Assembly (NCBI RefSeq): GCF_019393635.1
Contig: NC_057861.1
Location: 380,252,815-380,316,814, forward strand
Direction of reading: 5' to 3'
Source of the DNA: Dromiciops gliroides
Lineage: Eukaryota; Chordata; Mammalia; Microbiotheria; Microbiotheriidae
Length of the DNA stretch: 64,000 nt
Positions 48,853 to 60,489 of the stretch are shown here, in pieces. Within the stretch, counting starts at the first letter, position 1. Each line of letters starts with the position of its first letter. Below the pieces are notes generated by a model, which was not told the DNA's origin, did not search any database, and saw only the letters and a program-made list of their open reading frames with translations. Made by a program: the position numbers and the translations under genes.

Positions 48853-49571
48853 ATTAAATTCTTTAATGAGGATGGTTAGGAAATGACCAAGATCCAGAAG
48901 AGTGAATGCAATATCATTATCAATAATGTCTTTCAAGAAAATGGAACTTTTTAAAGTGAGGAATTTAGAGAAAGGAGAGACCTCTGAATCTTCCCAAGAT
49001 ATTAGTTATTAATAAATATTTTTCTCAGACAAACAATGCAAAAAATGACTGGGTATAGTGTATGAGTAATGTCCTTAAGTCAACTGTATAATTTAAAATA
49101 TAAATTATTATGTAGGAAGAAATTAAAACAAATTCAGTCAAGCAGAAGAGGAGCCTTTAGGGAACAAAGCTTCATTGAAGAGGACCTTAGGATATTAGAT
49201 CTATGGCAGTAGAGTGAAAGACAGCATTCCATTCCCTGAAGAAGATACCATGGAATATCTACCATCCAGTGGAGGGAAAGATGATACACTATAGACTCTT
49301 CTGGAGATCATAGTATATAGGGTTTGGAACATAGCAGAATTGCATCATGGAAGACTTCATCTGGAGTTGGATCACTGAAGACCCTCTAATGTAGTTTCCA
49401 TAATTATAGCTTAGGTTCAGAAATAGTTTGCCTTTTATTTCTTCATTGTGCCTTTTTGTAATCTTTTGTATCTACACTAACACTGCATATATGTATGTTC
49501 ACGTATAGGTGTTTGCATATTTATGTACATATTTCATGTTTTCTGCCTATTTTGCCTATTATTTTTATTAT
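48853..49571. other. Non-coding stretch with a duplicated segment
   Basis: Bases 49374-49518 are repeated, at roughly 85% identity by eye, at 51135-51284. Nothing else was recognised. Confidence 0.5.
49374..49518 (+). repeat. ~145-bp segment also present at 51.1 kb
   Basis: Shared words in order include actgaagac, ctctaatg, 'atagcttaggttcagaaata', and tacactaa followed by actgcatatatgtat. The second copy is at 51135-51284 in the same orientation. The two copies are 1.76 kb apart. Confidence 0.85.
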
Positions 49572-49722
49572 TTTGGGGAGGGAGATTGCGGGGCAATGAG
49601 TGTTAAGTAACTTGTACAAGGTCATACAGTGAGTAAGTGTCAAGTGTCTGAGGTCATATTTGAACTCCGGTCCTCCTGAATCCAGTGCCAGTTCTTTATC
49701 CACTGAAACACCTAGCTACCCC
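49572..49722 (-). mobile_element. WSINE-type CORE-SINE, minus strand
   Basis: 'ggggcaatgagtgttaagta', 'catacagtgagtaagtgtca', 'catatttgaactccggtcct', 'ctttatccactgaaacacct' and 'agctacccc' are the complements of tail, CORE, B box and head in order. Moderately diverged. Confidence 0.88.
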
Positions 49723-50717
49723 TTGCCTAACTATTATTGCTAAGTATATAATTAACTCTATTGTTTCTATGTTACTGGAAAACAAGTGTTTTTAAGATAT
49801 AAATGTAACAAAATTAAAAGTTCACAATTTTCAAAAATCATTATTTTATCAATTTATATTCTTTGATTCTCTAAGACAAAGCTGTAATTGCTATCCCTAG
49901 TTAAACAAATCTCTAAACTGTCACTCCTCTCTGATCTTTTCCCCTCTTCCATCAACTAACCTTTTTAAATTTATTTTTGTTTCTTTTTTCACGAACTTAT
50001 GATTTTTTCTAGCTAATTTCTCCTTTCCTAACTATTAGAAAATTGATCTTCAGTGACCACATCCTTAAAATCCCTTCAGCCAAAGTAGAGCATTTAGGAG
50101 AAAAGAATCTTTAATTTTATGGTAGCACAATGGATTCCACCTCTTTATTTGTTAAAGCAAAATAATAGCAATACATAACGATAGTGTTTTTTTCATGCTC
50201 ACTACTGTCACTAAATAGCTTCTTTTACTGCAGAAAAGTTATATATTCAGCACACACATAATTTGACAAGATCAGGGCTAAATTGCTTTCCTGAGTAGTC
50301 CTGATTACAGCATATTGTGCTAAACTGTTATGTCTAACTGTGTAATCAAATACACTACAAACGGTCTTTTCCTTGCAGCATGCCAATGCAATTCGATACA
50401 AAAAAAGGGGAGGGTGTGTGGTGGAGAGTGGTTATAAAAAGCAGACAAGTAGAAATCCTTGAATTTGATTTTGAAATCCCATGTATTGCAATGCAATGCA
50501 TTCCAGCCAGGATCACATCAAGCATACCTTTAAGCACAGTACTGGTCAGACAAAAAGCATATTACATTAGCCTAGACCACTAGGAAACACCATGAAGGTG
50601 AATAGAAAGCTGTTTTAGTACCTGGAAATTTATGCAATGTGTGTGCAGCCAGATATGTAAAGTGTGAATTTATGACAATAGATCTAATGGAAGAGTATTA
50701 TAGGCATCTGCTCCATT

Positions 50718-50719
<2 letters not shown>
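49723..50719. other. Non-repetitive stretch, candidate conserved element
   Basis: No transposon was recognised in about 1 kb. The 50040-50620 part contains words such as 'attgcaatgcaatgcattcc', 'ttgacaagatcagggc' and 'ggtcagacaaaaagcat', of the non-simple kind often found in conserved non-coding DNA. This is only an impression without alignment. Confidence 0.4.
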
Positions 50720-50761
<42 letters not shown>

Positions 50762-50790
50762 CATATATACATATACATACACACACATAT
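50720..50790. repeat. (CA)n/(TA)n microsatellite
   Basis: About 34 bp of CA, then alternating TATACA words. Confidence 0.93.
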
Positions 50791-51134
50791 TCTGGTATGT
50801 CAATTCTTTCAAATTAACCTCAGGACCTCTTGAAAATAACAGAATAGCATGTACTTCTTATATTAACAAAAACAGTTGCAATTTCTTTTTGCCTAAGAAA
50901 ATGTGTTAAGTCCTTTTATATTATCAGTTGCTTTCATGAACCCAATTCACCACAGACTCACCACAGATTACAAGGGTCCAAATTAATTAATGAGTGGAAA
51001 CTCAGACTCAACATTTTCAAAGTTGGAAGGTTCTTTAGTAGGCATCTAGTCCGACAATTTGATAGTTGACATCATTTCATTGAGGAGCATTTTGTTGCAA
51101 GAAATATTGATGAATGAGAGGACAGTCCATAGTA

Positions 51135-51284
51135 ACTGAAGACACTCTAATGCAGTTTGCATAAATATAGCTTAGGTTCAGAAATAGTTTCCCTTTGATT
51201 TCTCCATTTTGCCTCTTTGTATTCTTTTGTGTTTACACTAAGACTGCATATATGTATTTATATATATGTATGTGTGTGTTTGCA
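51135..51284 (+). repeat. Second copy of the ~145-bp segment
   Basis: Collinear with 49374-49518. Downstream the copies diverge into different AT/TG-rich tracts (51255-51335 here). Confidence 0.85.
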
Positions 51285-51884
51285 AATGTATATATATGTA
51301 CACATATACAAACATATATGTGTATATATATAGAGAGAGAAAATAGGAATGAGAATGTTCATGTGTGTGTGCATGCATGATATTGCAACATTTAACCAAA
51401 AAGTTACTTCAAAGAAGAATAGAGATAGAGATAGCAAATGTTATCAATTAAATGCATGATAAGAAAAGATATGTGCTGATCCTGTACAAAGTGTGAACAA
51501 ACAGCCAAAGCATTCCAATACCACACTTAAAATGTTGGGGAAAATCAAGGGAGTCTTGAAGAATGTTGGATAGACATCCTATTGAAAATTTCTGGGAATA
51601 TATGAACATGAGTTACCTAGCAAGGGCTGGGATAGATGCCTTATGTTCTTTTTCATTAAAATCACAGCTCTATTTAAGTGTTTAAGAGTATGTATATAAT
51701 ATATACTTTACATATATATACATATATATGTGTGTTTACATATATATACACATATATGTTCATATATACATATATGTGTATATATATTTATAGTAAACTG
51801 TGATAGATTTTGCCAATGAAATCTTAGCTCTTGATAGAAAAATGTGTGTGTTCATGTATATGTTCATGTGTGTATGTGTGTGGC
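51285..51884. other. AT-rich stretch with TA/TG tracts
   Basis: TA/TG-rich tracts at 51285-51335 and 51690-51795. No gene signal. Confidence 0.5.
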
Positions 51885-52480
51885 ATCATTTATTCAGCAC
51901 TTGCTATGTTACAGGCATGATGCTATGGGTTAGGGACACAGAGATGAAAAAAAAAGTTTATTCCTTCAAGCACCTTACATTCTAATGAAGAAAATAATAT
52001 GCACACAGAAAATTAAAATAAAAATCAAATCAAAGTAATTTCTTGAGGGAAGGGAAAGTTATTCTAGTAAATGGGAAATGGCAAGTGGCTGGATACAAAG
52101 AATCAGGAGTGACTTTCAGTAAGTAGAAAAATCTATAAGTTGAGCTTTAAAGAAATGTGGTAAAGGGGGTGTGTATTTTAACTATGGAGGACAGCCAGGG
52201 AAAATGCCCAAAGAGCAAGATGAACTATTATAATTTGGGGAAGCTTATATATGGGGAACAGTGAGTATACGCCAATTTAACTGGAACATAAAGGGTGTGG
52301 AGAATAGTATATTAGAAGCCTGGAAAGGAAGACTGGAACAAAAATATGTATTTGATCCCAAAAGCAAGAGAGCGCCCACAGAACTTAAGTAGCAAGTGAA
52401 TCACATGATCAGACCCAAGATTTAGAAATATCAATTAGAAGGTTGCACAGAGGTTGGATTGGTCTGTACCTGTGATATCA
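51885..52480 (+). repeat. Old interspersed repeats
   Basis: The first part ('cagcacttgctatgttacag', 'ttcaagcaccttacattcta') is the L2/CR1-like family of 9.5 kb. The second ('gggaaatggcaagtggctgg', 'gtatttgatcccaaaagcaa', 'gatcagacccaagatttag') belongs with the unnamed family of 3.7 and 9.4 kb. Confidence 0.4.
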
Positions 52481-52574
52481 TTAGTGTAGAAAAGTATTCA
52501 GGAGGAAATTCTTTTGCTAATGCAAATCATTAGCTATTCTGAATTTTTTAGACTTCTAGAATTAAATGGGATGC

Positions 52575-53095
52575 AATTGAAAACAAGTATTTATATACAG
52601 CTTATTTTGTGCCAGGTACTCTTCTAAGCACTTTAAAAATATTTTCTGATTTGATCCTGACAAGAGCCATGTGACACAGGTGTTTATCAAAGGTCACAAA
52701 GTCTGTAAATGTCTCAAGTTGAATTTGAACTCAGGCCTTTGTGACTCAAGGCCCAGGGCGCTATTGATTATACCATGTAACTGCTGTTTATCTGAGGTAC
52801 TGAAAGATTTCAAACCTTATCCAGGATTACACAATCAGTATGTTTCTTTTCTTTTCTTTTCTTTTCTTTTCTTTTTGGTGGGGCAATGAAGGTTAAGTGA
52901 CTTGCCCAGGGTAACATAGCTAGTAAGTGTTGAGTGTCTGAGGTAGGATTTGCACTCGGGTCCTCCTGAATCCAGAGCTGGTGCTTTATCTACTGTGCCA
53001 CCTAGCTTCCCAATCAGTATGTTTCAAAGGTGGTTCTTAAATCCAGGTCTTCACGACTCTGAAGTCAGCTTTCTATCCACTATGGCAACCTGACT
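52575..53095 (-). repeat. MIR-type SINEs, minus strand, split by a young SINE
   Basis: One minus-strand MIR copy lies at about 52575-52790 ('gccaggtactcttctaagca', 'gttgaatttgaactcaggcc'). A second (52800-52846 plus 53011-53095, 'tccaggattacacaatcag' ... 'taaatccaggtcttcacgac') is interrupted by the WSINE at 52847-53010. Confidence 0.6.
52847..53010 (-). mobile_element. WSINE-type CORE-SINE, minus strand, TTTTC tail
   Basis: (TTTTC)n, then 'ggggcaatgaaggttaagtg', 'gtaacatagctagtaagtgt', 'ggatttgcactcgggtcctc' and 'gtgccacctagcttc'. A perfect 15-bp duplication, caatcagtatgtttc, is at 52832-52846 and 53011-53025, inside an older MIR copy. Confidence 0.95.
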
Positions 53096-53582
53096 CTCTG
53101 TTTATTATTTCACTATTTTATATATTAGAAATATAATTTAGTGGAAAATACACCAAACTAGGAATAAAAAAGCTCAAATCCTTACTGTGGTTTTATCACT
53201 CACTAACTATATGACTTCTAACCACTTTGGTGGAGTCATGATGTCATCTATATAGGGGTTCTATCTAGTAATGTCATTCATAATCTGCCTAAGTCTTTCC
53301 TTTGTATGGACACATTGTTATTGTTTTGTAATACATACTCCTTAGATCACTGGTCTACAATATGGAGTACAAGTGTCTTAAATAAAGCATGACATGATCC
53401 ATGGGGATCTGTCACCAATCTATCTGAATAAAAGCCACTTCCAACCCTCATCACAATAACCAATCTTGAGATATGTCTTTGACACAACCCTACCACTTCC
53501 CTCACCCATCATCACTCAGTATTACTCTGCTCCATTCACTCTTGCCACTGACCCAAACTGCTATACAAATTCCTAGCCTATC

Positions 53583-53586
<4 letters not shown>
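53096..53586. other. Stretch with weak MIR-like remnant
   Basis: 53140-53225 vaguely follows a plus-strand MIR ('aaatccttactgtggtttta', 'cactaactatatgacttcta'). The rest is unassigned. Confidence 0.35.

Positions 53587-53641
<55 letters not shown>
53587..53641. repeat. (TG)n microsatellite
   Basis: About 27 uninterrupted TG units. Confidence 0.98.
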
Positions 53642-53644
<3 letters not shown>

Positions 53645-54329
53645 CATATGTGATATGGAAACCTGATGCAGCTACAGAGAAATATTCCCTTCCATCAGAG
53701 TATGTACGTGTTGCCTTCTAGATCATGCTTCAATTCCAATTGTGGGTTTCTTAAATAGGTTCTAGTCTCAAGGCCAGTGACTGAAATCCCTAATCTACTC
53801 CTTGGTAACATTTTCTATGGAAGAAATTGATACTTCAGTATTGAAGCATCTGCTTGAGTAAGTGCATTGATCAAATTAACTGAATTATTACTAACAAATG
53901 ATTTCATTACAATTTTGGCCTATTCCCAGGAAATACACAGGGAATTTTTTTTTAAAAAGGGAAATTTGTTTATTCTTTGACATTAGTGAGTATTCACTGT
54001 ACAAGCAGTACTTTGTCAATTTTATAACATTTGAAGTGACCATTAAACTCTTCTACCACGCAGAGATTTTCTTGACAAAGTATTCAAATTAAATTTCAAA
54101 TTTAAAGAAGAAATATCCATTTTTTTCTTTTATAATAAGACAGGCTATCCATATTTGCCAAACTTTTCTGTGTTGCCAAATAGCCATTCCAAGTACCTGG
54201 AAGCTGTAAAAAAAAAAAAATTAATACATAAATACCTGCTACCTAGGAGATACTTTTGTAAAACCAAGCACACTTAATTTGTCCCTTCAAAGTAAAAGTA
54301 ATACTTTAACATTTAGTTAGAAAGTTACT
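53642..54329. other. Non-repetitive stretch
   Basis: No repeat or domain-bearing frame. The balanced composition at 53650-53900 leaves room for conserved non-coding DNA. Confidence 0.4.
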
Positions 54330-54588
54330 GGGGCAACTAGGTAGCATAGTGAATAGAGTGCTGGGTATGGAGACAGAAACACTTATCTTGATAAGTTCAG
54401 ATCTTGCCTCAGACAATAACTGTTTGAAAGGGAAAGTCACTTAAACTTGTTTGCCTCAGTTTCCTCATCTAGAAATTGAGGGGAAGAAGGAAATGGCAAA
54501 CCACTCCAGTATCTTTACCACAAAAAATACCAAATGGGGTCATGAAGAGTCAGAAATGACTGAAACGTGACTGAACAACAAAAAGACA
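54330..54588 (+). mobile_element. Mar-1-like SINE with clear BovB/RTE-type end
   Basis: Head 'gggcaactaggtagcatagt', 'gttcagatcttgcctcagac', 'tgcctcagtttcctcatcta', 'ggcaaaccactccagtatct', then 'aaatggggtcatgaagagtc' and 'atgactgaaacgtgactgaa'. This is the best-preserved example of the RTE-tailed family in the window and serves as reference for the others. Confidence 0.82.
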
Positions 54589-55787
54589 GTTATTTCTTTT
54601 CAAAATAAGTTTGTGCTATAGAGATTGTATTTTGAAAATGGATGTTTCAAAATATTTCTAATGCTATGGAATTTTTTTGTCAGAATGGATGTGTAAATCA
54701 TCTATAAAAGTCTGAACTCACACACACCAAACCCCCCTCTACCCTACCCCCCCCAAAAAAAAAGATGAATTTGCTACACTATTTAAAAGTCTTGCAAAGG
54801 AAGAATTTGACTGGGTGTTTACCCATTTTTAAAAAGTATTAAAGTACAATATGTTCCAATGGTTTTGCAGAAGCAACTGATTGACATCAAGAAAGATGGA
54901 ATTTTATAAATTTAATTTTAGTAAAGATATCTTTGTAAAACTGAGATATGACTGAAAAAAGAACCATGAGCTATAATGAACTTCTTTGATTTGGATCTAC
55001 TTTTCTTTGTACTGTATTTTTGTTTTTAAGTTATAATAGCCATCAAATTGAAGTTTGGGAATCAACTGAATTTAGTGTTATTTAGTAATTTACATTAGTT
55101 GTGGTAGTACATGTATGGGAAGAGGAATAGGAATCGGACCTGTGATTTTGTAGTTATAAGAGACATCAAGATGAGTAAACAAACTCCTTTAATGAATGAA
55201 AGCCAGTACCTTCTCTACAATGTATATTGTTAAAGAATTTTCCTGAATGGGAGGTCAAATGATTTGCTTAAAACTAATTAAATATAGGTAGTTTGTCTGA
55301 GAGCTAGAAATTGAACCCAAGTACTCTATTCCATAGTTTCTAAAATTTTGGATATCAACCCCGTATGGTATCACATCACTCAATGTAGGGGTCATGAAAG
55401 ATTTGGCACTAAAGGTTTGATTTGTATACCCATTTTATATACCTATGTATCTGGGTTTGCATAAAAATGTATTGGGCAAAAAGGGGTCATCAGTGATGAA
55501 AATTTAAGAAGTCCTGTTCTATTCTATGATTTGAGGGTCTCTATCCATCATGCCATGCTACTTTTCACAATATACTATGTTATTTATAAATCAATAACCA
55601 TACATATGTGACCCATTGGTGTGGCAGTTCTATCATGCTCACTCTCTTGTCTAGTTTCCTTACCCCAACATACCTTAATACTAGTAGGTCTGAGTTTCCA
55701 GAGAAAGGCCACCAGTATATAACTACTCTCAACATATCTCTGAGACTTAGGCATAACTTTTGTGAGATGCAAAGGCTGCCCTTACTC
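54589..55787. other. AT-rich stretch, no gene seen
   Basis: Includes a C-rich/A-rich junction at 54728-54763. Frames at 55580-55841 on both strands lack domains. Confidence 0.45.
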
Positions 55788-55799
55788 ACCATTAATACT

Positions 55800-55955
55800 C
55801 TTTTATTTTTTTGGGGGGGGATGACAATGGGGGTTAAGTGACTTGCCCAGGGTCACACAGCTAGTAAGTGTCAAGTGTCTGAGGCCGGATTTGAACTCAG
55901 GTGCTCCTGAATCCAGGGCTGGTGCTTTATCCACTGTGCCACCTAGCCAACCCTA
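55800..55955 (-). mobile_element. WSINE-type CORE-SINE, minus strand
   Basis: 'caatgggggttaagtgactt', 'agggtcacacagctagtaag', 'ggccggatttgaactcaggt', 'ggtgctttatccactgtgcc' and 'acctagcc'. A 12-bp duplication, accattaatact, is at 55788-55799 and 55956-55967. Confidence 0.94.
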
Positions 55956-57167
55956 ACCATTAATACTGTTAACCAATCCTCCCACTACCCCCCATATTTC
56001 TGTTTCCACCACTCATAATGCTGACAGTTATTTTTCCTTTTTCCTAAAAAAAGTTTTTTAGTCCTCTTTTTTATAATCACAGTTTTTTCCCCTAGTATCT
56101 TTCCTCCTTCTCCTCCTGGAGAGCCATGTCATATAATGCGTAGTATTTTTAGACAATAAATGAAAATAAAAAGAATTAGTATAATCAATCATCTAAAAGT
56201 ACAAAAACATGTGCAATGTGTAATACCTGTGGACTTCCTTTTTCAGTGAAATAATGGGTTGAAAGTGTCCTCTCATATTCTTTCATTCACATTATCATGA
56301 TTTTTATAATTTTATTATATTTAGTTTTGATTTATTTTGTTATATTTGAGAGTGTATAGTTGTTCTTTTATTTACATTGTTGGAGTCATTGTGTATTTTG
56401 TTTTCTTGTCTCTGCTTCCTTCACTCTGCATCGGTTTATATAACTCTTTCTATGCTTCTCATATTTATCACATATATCAGTTTTACACCACAGTAACAAT
56501 ATTCCATTGCAGAATTTGTTTAGACATTCCCTCATTGATGGACATTTTTTTTTCAATTTGACTGCTTCCTTTCTTATCCTATCGACGTTAATTTTGTCTG
56601 AACAGAAGCCTTTATATTTCATGTAATCAAATGCATATATGTAAGTATATGTAGGTATATAATGTGAAAATATGCTACATAAAGAGATAATATATGTATG
56701 TGTTTTACCTTTTGTAATTACCTTTCTATCTTTATTGATTCAGAAAATATCTGCTACTTATATCTGTGAGAGGTATATGATCTTGTCTAATTTTTAAAAA
56801 CAGTATCACATTTAATATCAATACTGCAAAGACATTTAAAATATTGTATATTGTGCAAGGTGTTGATTTAGGCAGGGTGCCTAATTTCTGCTTGATTGCT
56901 TTCCATTTTTCCATCATTTGTTTAACAAATAAGTTTTTTTTCTTTTCTTAATTCATCTTTCCAATTTTCTCAAGCACTGTATTATTGAGTTCCATTGTTT
57001 CTTCCTTGTCTAATCTGTTTCATTGATCTATCTCTGCAGTTTTATACCACAGTTTTGATGATTGCTACTTTATAATATACCTTCAAGTCTAGAAGTGTTT
57101 TCATTATTTTATCCCTATATCTTACCATCATTCCCCTTGATATTCCAGATTTCCAAGTGAATTTGGA

Positions 57168-57223
<56 letters not shown>
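57168..57223. repeat. (ATT)n microsatellite grown from a SINE tail
   Basis: About 18 ATT units at the A-tail end of the minus-strand SINE that follows. The polyisoleucine frame is an artefact. Confidence 0.93.
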
Positions 57224-57225
<2 letters not shown>

Positions 57226-57341
57226 TTTGCGGGGCAATGGGGGTTAAGTGACTTGCCCAGGGTCACACAGCTAGAGACCGGATTTGAACTCAGGTCCTCC
57301 TGAGTGCTGGTGCTTTATCCACTGCACCACCTAGCTGCCCG
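57175..57341 (-). mobile_element. WSINE-type CORE-SINE, minus strand, with (ATT)n tail
   Basis: 'gcggggcaatgggggttaag', 'cagggtcacacagctag', 'gaccggatttgaactcaggt', 'ctgcaccacctagctgccc'. The duplication gaatttggatattat is at 57159-57173 and 57342-57356, so the (ATT)n belongs to the element. A short piece of the CORE (after cacagctag) is missing. Confidence 0.93.
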
Positions 57342-57596
57342 GAATTTGGATATTATTTTATTAACTTCTAGAAAACATTTTCTTTGTAATTTGGTCTGCA
57401 TAGCATTAAAGGTGTAAGTTAACTTCTAGTAGTATTCTCATTTTTATTATATTGGCATGGCCCCGTCATGAGCATTAATAATTCCTCCAGCTATATAAAT
57501 TGGTTTTATTTTTTTAATTCTTTAAGAAGTACTTTGTCATTGAAACCATATTTCTTTTATTTGCTTTAGTAGATTGATCCCCAGATACTTTATGCA

Positions 57597-57962
57597 TGTA
57601 ATGATTGGAATGATGTCACCTGCTGGAGACTTACTATAGGAAAGCTCCAACATGAGGAGAGGGTCTCTGAGGGGCAGGACCATGCATCTTTTCTTTGGCT
57701 TCAGGAAGTGATGTTTACTTGTGGGAGGGAGAAGAGGGAGGCTGGTGTGTTCTCTTTCGTGTGGACTCTGGTGGAGAGTGGAGCTAGGAATGTTCTCTCC
57801 CTTAAATAGGTAGATGAAGCTAGGCCTTTCTCTTTCTCTTCACCAAATTCTTATTCTCCTTAATAAATGCTTAAAAGTCTAACTCTTGCTAAAGCTTATA
57901 ATTTATTGGTGACCACTCATTAGCTATTTTAGACAGTATAGCTAGAATTTTAGCCCCTTACA
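57597..57962 (+). repeat. Solo LTR of the 10-kb family, plus strand
   Basis: Starts TGTAATGATTGGAATGATG and ends GCCCCTTACA. It follows the 10.2-kb LTR throughout, but most of its CpGs have become TG or CA, so it is older. The 4-bp target duplication tgca is at 57593-57596 and 57963-57966. It sits in an older antisense L1. Polyadenylation signal aataaa near 57863. Confidence 0.95.
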
Positions 57963-57980
57963 TGCATTTTGTTTGTTCAT

Positions 57981-58139
57981 TTTTTTTCTTGTTTTGTTTT
58001 GTGGCAGGGCAGTGAGGGTTAAGTTTCTTGCCCAAGGTCACACAGCTAGTAAGTGTCAAGTGACTGAGGCCGGATTTCAACTCAGGTCCTCCAGAATACA
58101 GGGCCAGTGCTTTATCCAGTGTGCCACCTAGATGCCCCC
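57981..58139 (-). mobile_element. WSINE-type CORE-SINE, minus strand
   Basis: 'gcagggcagtgagggttaag', 'caaggtcacacagctagtaa', 'gaggccggatttcaactcag', 'tgtgccacctagatgcccc'. It lies just downstream of the solo LTR. Target duplication not resolved. Confidence 0.9.
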
Positions 58140-58450
58140 TACTTTATAAATTTAAAAATTATTTTAAATGGGATTTCATTTCCTGTTTTTGCTACTGAGA
58201 TTTTATTTCTATATAATAATATAGAAATGCAGCAGATTTTTAAGGGGTTACTTTGTAGCTTGTAAATTTGCTGAAGCTAGCAATTGTCTCAATGGGTATC
58301 TTTGCTGATTCCTTGGTTTTTCTAAATATGCCATCAGATCATTGGCAAAAAGGACAGTTTTTTTCATTTTACCTATCTTTATGAATTTAATTTCTCTCTC
58401 TTGTCTTATTGCTGTTAATAGCTTTTCCAGATTTATATAAAATTAAAATA

Positions 58451-59669
58451 TGGAGAGTGACACCATTAAGATTTGAACATAACCATTAACTTAATATGAA
58501 AATTCAGGAATAATCAATACTTCTAAGTCTACACATAAAACTGAGTCACATTTTCCCACCAATACACTGAGTGTCTTTGGGGGGGAATTGTCACATATTC
58601 ATAGAAATCTAAAAAGGAGATATACATGTAAGGAAAACAAATGCACCCAAACTACCACACAATTCTTGAAATATCAGTGACCTTATTCTTTCTGAATAAT
58701 TGTCCATAAAAGTCCCTTAGTGTATGTAAACTATTTTTGTTGAACTATGTTTCTACTGCTGAGCTGAGTTGATCTACTCTATGCTTGACCAACACTTTAC
58801 CAAAAACTATATCTTAACTGAAATCATCTAACTATTGGTAACTTTCTTGATTTTCTACTTCCAAGCTGTTTCACTGTTCAGCTGTATTTAGTCTTCAACA
58901 GGAGTTGTCTTTATCACATTTACCTGGAATTTTGTTCTTCTTCATCTCTACCTACTGGTTTCCTTGTGTTGTGTTTTTTTTTTTTTTTAAATCTCAGCTG
59001 AAATATCATCTTTTATAAGAAGGTTTTTCTGATCCACCTTAATGCTAGTTCCTCCCCTCTGTCTGTTAACTCCAATTTACTATGTATATAGGTTATTATT
59101 TTTTTTTGCATATCATCTTCTCCATTAAACTGTGGCCTCCTCAAGAGCAGAGAATGTTGTATAACTTGCTTTGTTTTCTCAGTATTTAGAACAATGCCTC
59201 ACACAAAGTAGTCATTTAATAAATGTTTATTGACTGAATACCTGACTCTAAAGAAAGTATAGTGTCCATCACATTTAGTTTCAGGCTTAGAAGGTGCTTT
59301 CATGTGAGGTAGTATTTTATACACACATATGTGTATATGTGTACATATCTATGTGCACACAGACACAAACACACACATATGTGTTTGTGTGGAAAAAAAG
59401 CAATTAATTTTATCCTGAAGCTGAGAAAAGCTTCTTCAACTCTACTCCTACCCAGGATTATTCTTCACTACCTATCATAAATGAGAGCTAATAATGCAGA
59501 AAACGTATCTTCAGATTTCTTTTCTCTTCTTCTCTTTATCAGAAAACCATTATAGAAAACAGTCCATTCTCTCTACTCTTTATTCTTCAGCAGCAAGTTA
59601 TGATACAGAAGATAGTATATTTTCTTTATTATTTTTTCTTACCAACATTAGATGGTAAAAACAAAACAA
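58451..59669. other. Non-coding stretch with an L2-like end
   Basis: L2-like 3' end at about 59110-59245 ('ctgtggcctcctcaagagca', 'taataaatgtttattgactg'). An AC-rich tract lies at 59320-59390. Nothing else was recognised. Confidence 0.5.
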
Positions 59670-59862
59670 GGGGCAGCTAGGTGGCACAGTAGATAAAGCA
59701 CCAGCCCTGGATTCAGGAGGAGCTGAGTTCAAACCTGGCCTCAGGCACTTGACACTTACTAACTGTGTGACCCAGGGCAAGTCACTTAATCCCAATTGCC
59801 TCACACACACACACACAACCCCCCAAAACAAAACAAACAAACAAAAAAACCCCAACAACACT
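59670..59862 (+). mobile_element. WSINE-type CORE-SINE with CA-rich tail
   Basis: Head 'ggggcagctaggtggcacag', B box 'gagttcaaacctggcc', CORE 'actaactgtgtgacccaggg', then (CA)n and AAAC-rich tail. The tail has expanded into a CA repeat. Confidence 0.92.
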
Positions 59863-59882
59863 CAAGACTTTAATAAGTCACT

Positions 59883-60127
59883 TGTGAGAACCAGAACACC
59901 ACCCCCTCCTGAGAAAGACATGAAGTAACCTTCCTAAGGTCATCCCAGTGTCCGGAAGTCATGTCACAATTCATGGACCACCTTAAAGTCATGTCAATCA
60001 ATGGACTTCAATGCTGCCAGCCAATTAACTTGGAGCTATGTGTGGGGACCACCCCTCTTCTGGTTCCACAGGGGACTTCTCGGAGAACTGGCAAGAATTC
60101 AGTCTCTTGGATAGCTAGGTGAAGGCA

Positions 60128-60160
<33 letters not shown>

Positions 60161-60249
60161 TAATCCTTAATATACTTTAATAAATGCTTAAAAGCCTAAA
60201 CTGTTGCTGAATTTATAAGTAAACTTAGCTAGTTCTCCCCACACACACA
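59883..60249 (+). repeat. Solo LTR related to the 10-kb family
   Basis: About 367 bp from TGTGAGAACCAG to CCCCACACA. The 3' part (taataaatgcttaaaagcct, then ttgctgaatttataag) parallels the R-U5 region of the 10.2-kb LTR, while the 5' part differs. A 4-bp repeat, cact, flanks it (59879-59882, 60250-60253), but the (AC)n at the 3' end makes that boundary uncertain. A (CT)n tract lies at 60131-60159. Confidence 0.65.
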
Positions 60250-60326
60250 CACTAGGGGACAGGTAAGGCAACTACAAATTAGATTTTAAACATCACACAA
60301 TCTGCTCACTAAAAAGTTATGATCTT

Positions 60327-60487
60327 GGGTCAACTAGATGGTGCAGTGGATAAAGCATTGGCCCTGGATTCAGGAGAACCAAAGTTCAATTCCAGTTCTC
60401 AGAAGCTTGACACTTATTAACTGTGTGACCCTGGGCAAGTCATTTAACCCTAACTGCCCAGCAAAAACAAAACAAACAAACAAATTA
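60327..60487 (+). mobile_element. WSINE-type CORE-SINE
   Basis: 'caactagatggtgcagtgga', 'gttcaattccagttctcag', 'aactgtgtgaccctgggcaa' and an AAAC tail. More diverged than its neighbours. Confidence 0.88.
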
Positions 60488-60489
60488 AA

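Larger units (their letters stand above)
56030..58450 (-). mobile_element. Old L1, antisense, interrupted three times
   Basis: In reverse complement, ORF2-type sequence runs across about 2.4 kb. The part near 58320-58420 ('catcagatcattggcaaaaa', 'ctctcttgtcttattgctgt') matches the usual antisense text of the reverse transcriptase region. The part at 57360-57595 ('tttgcttagt/agattgatcccc') comes later in ORF2, and 56390-56560 is the 3' end. Two SINEs and one solo LTR sit inside it. The coding frame is destroyed. Confidence 0.75.
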
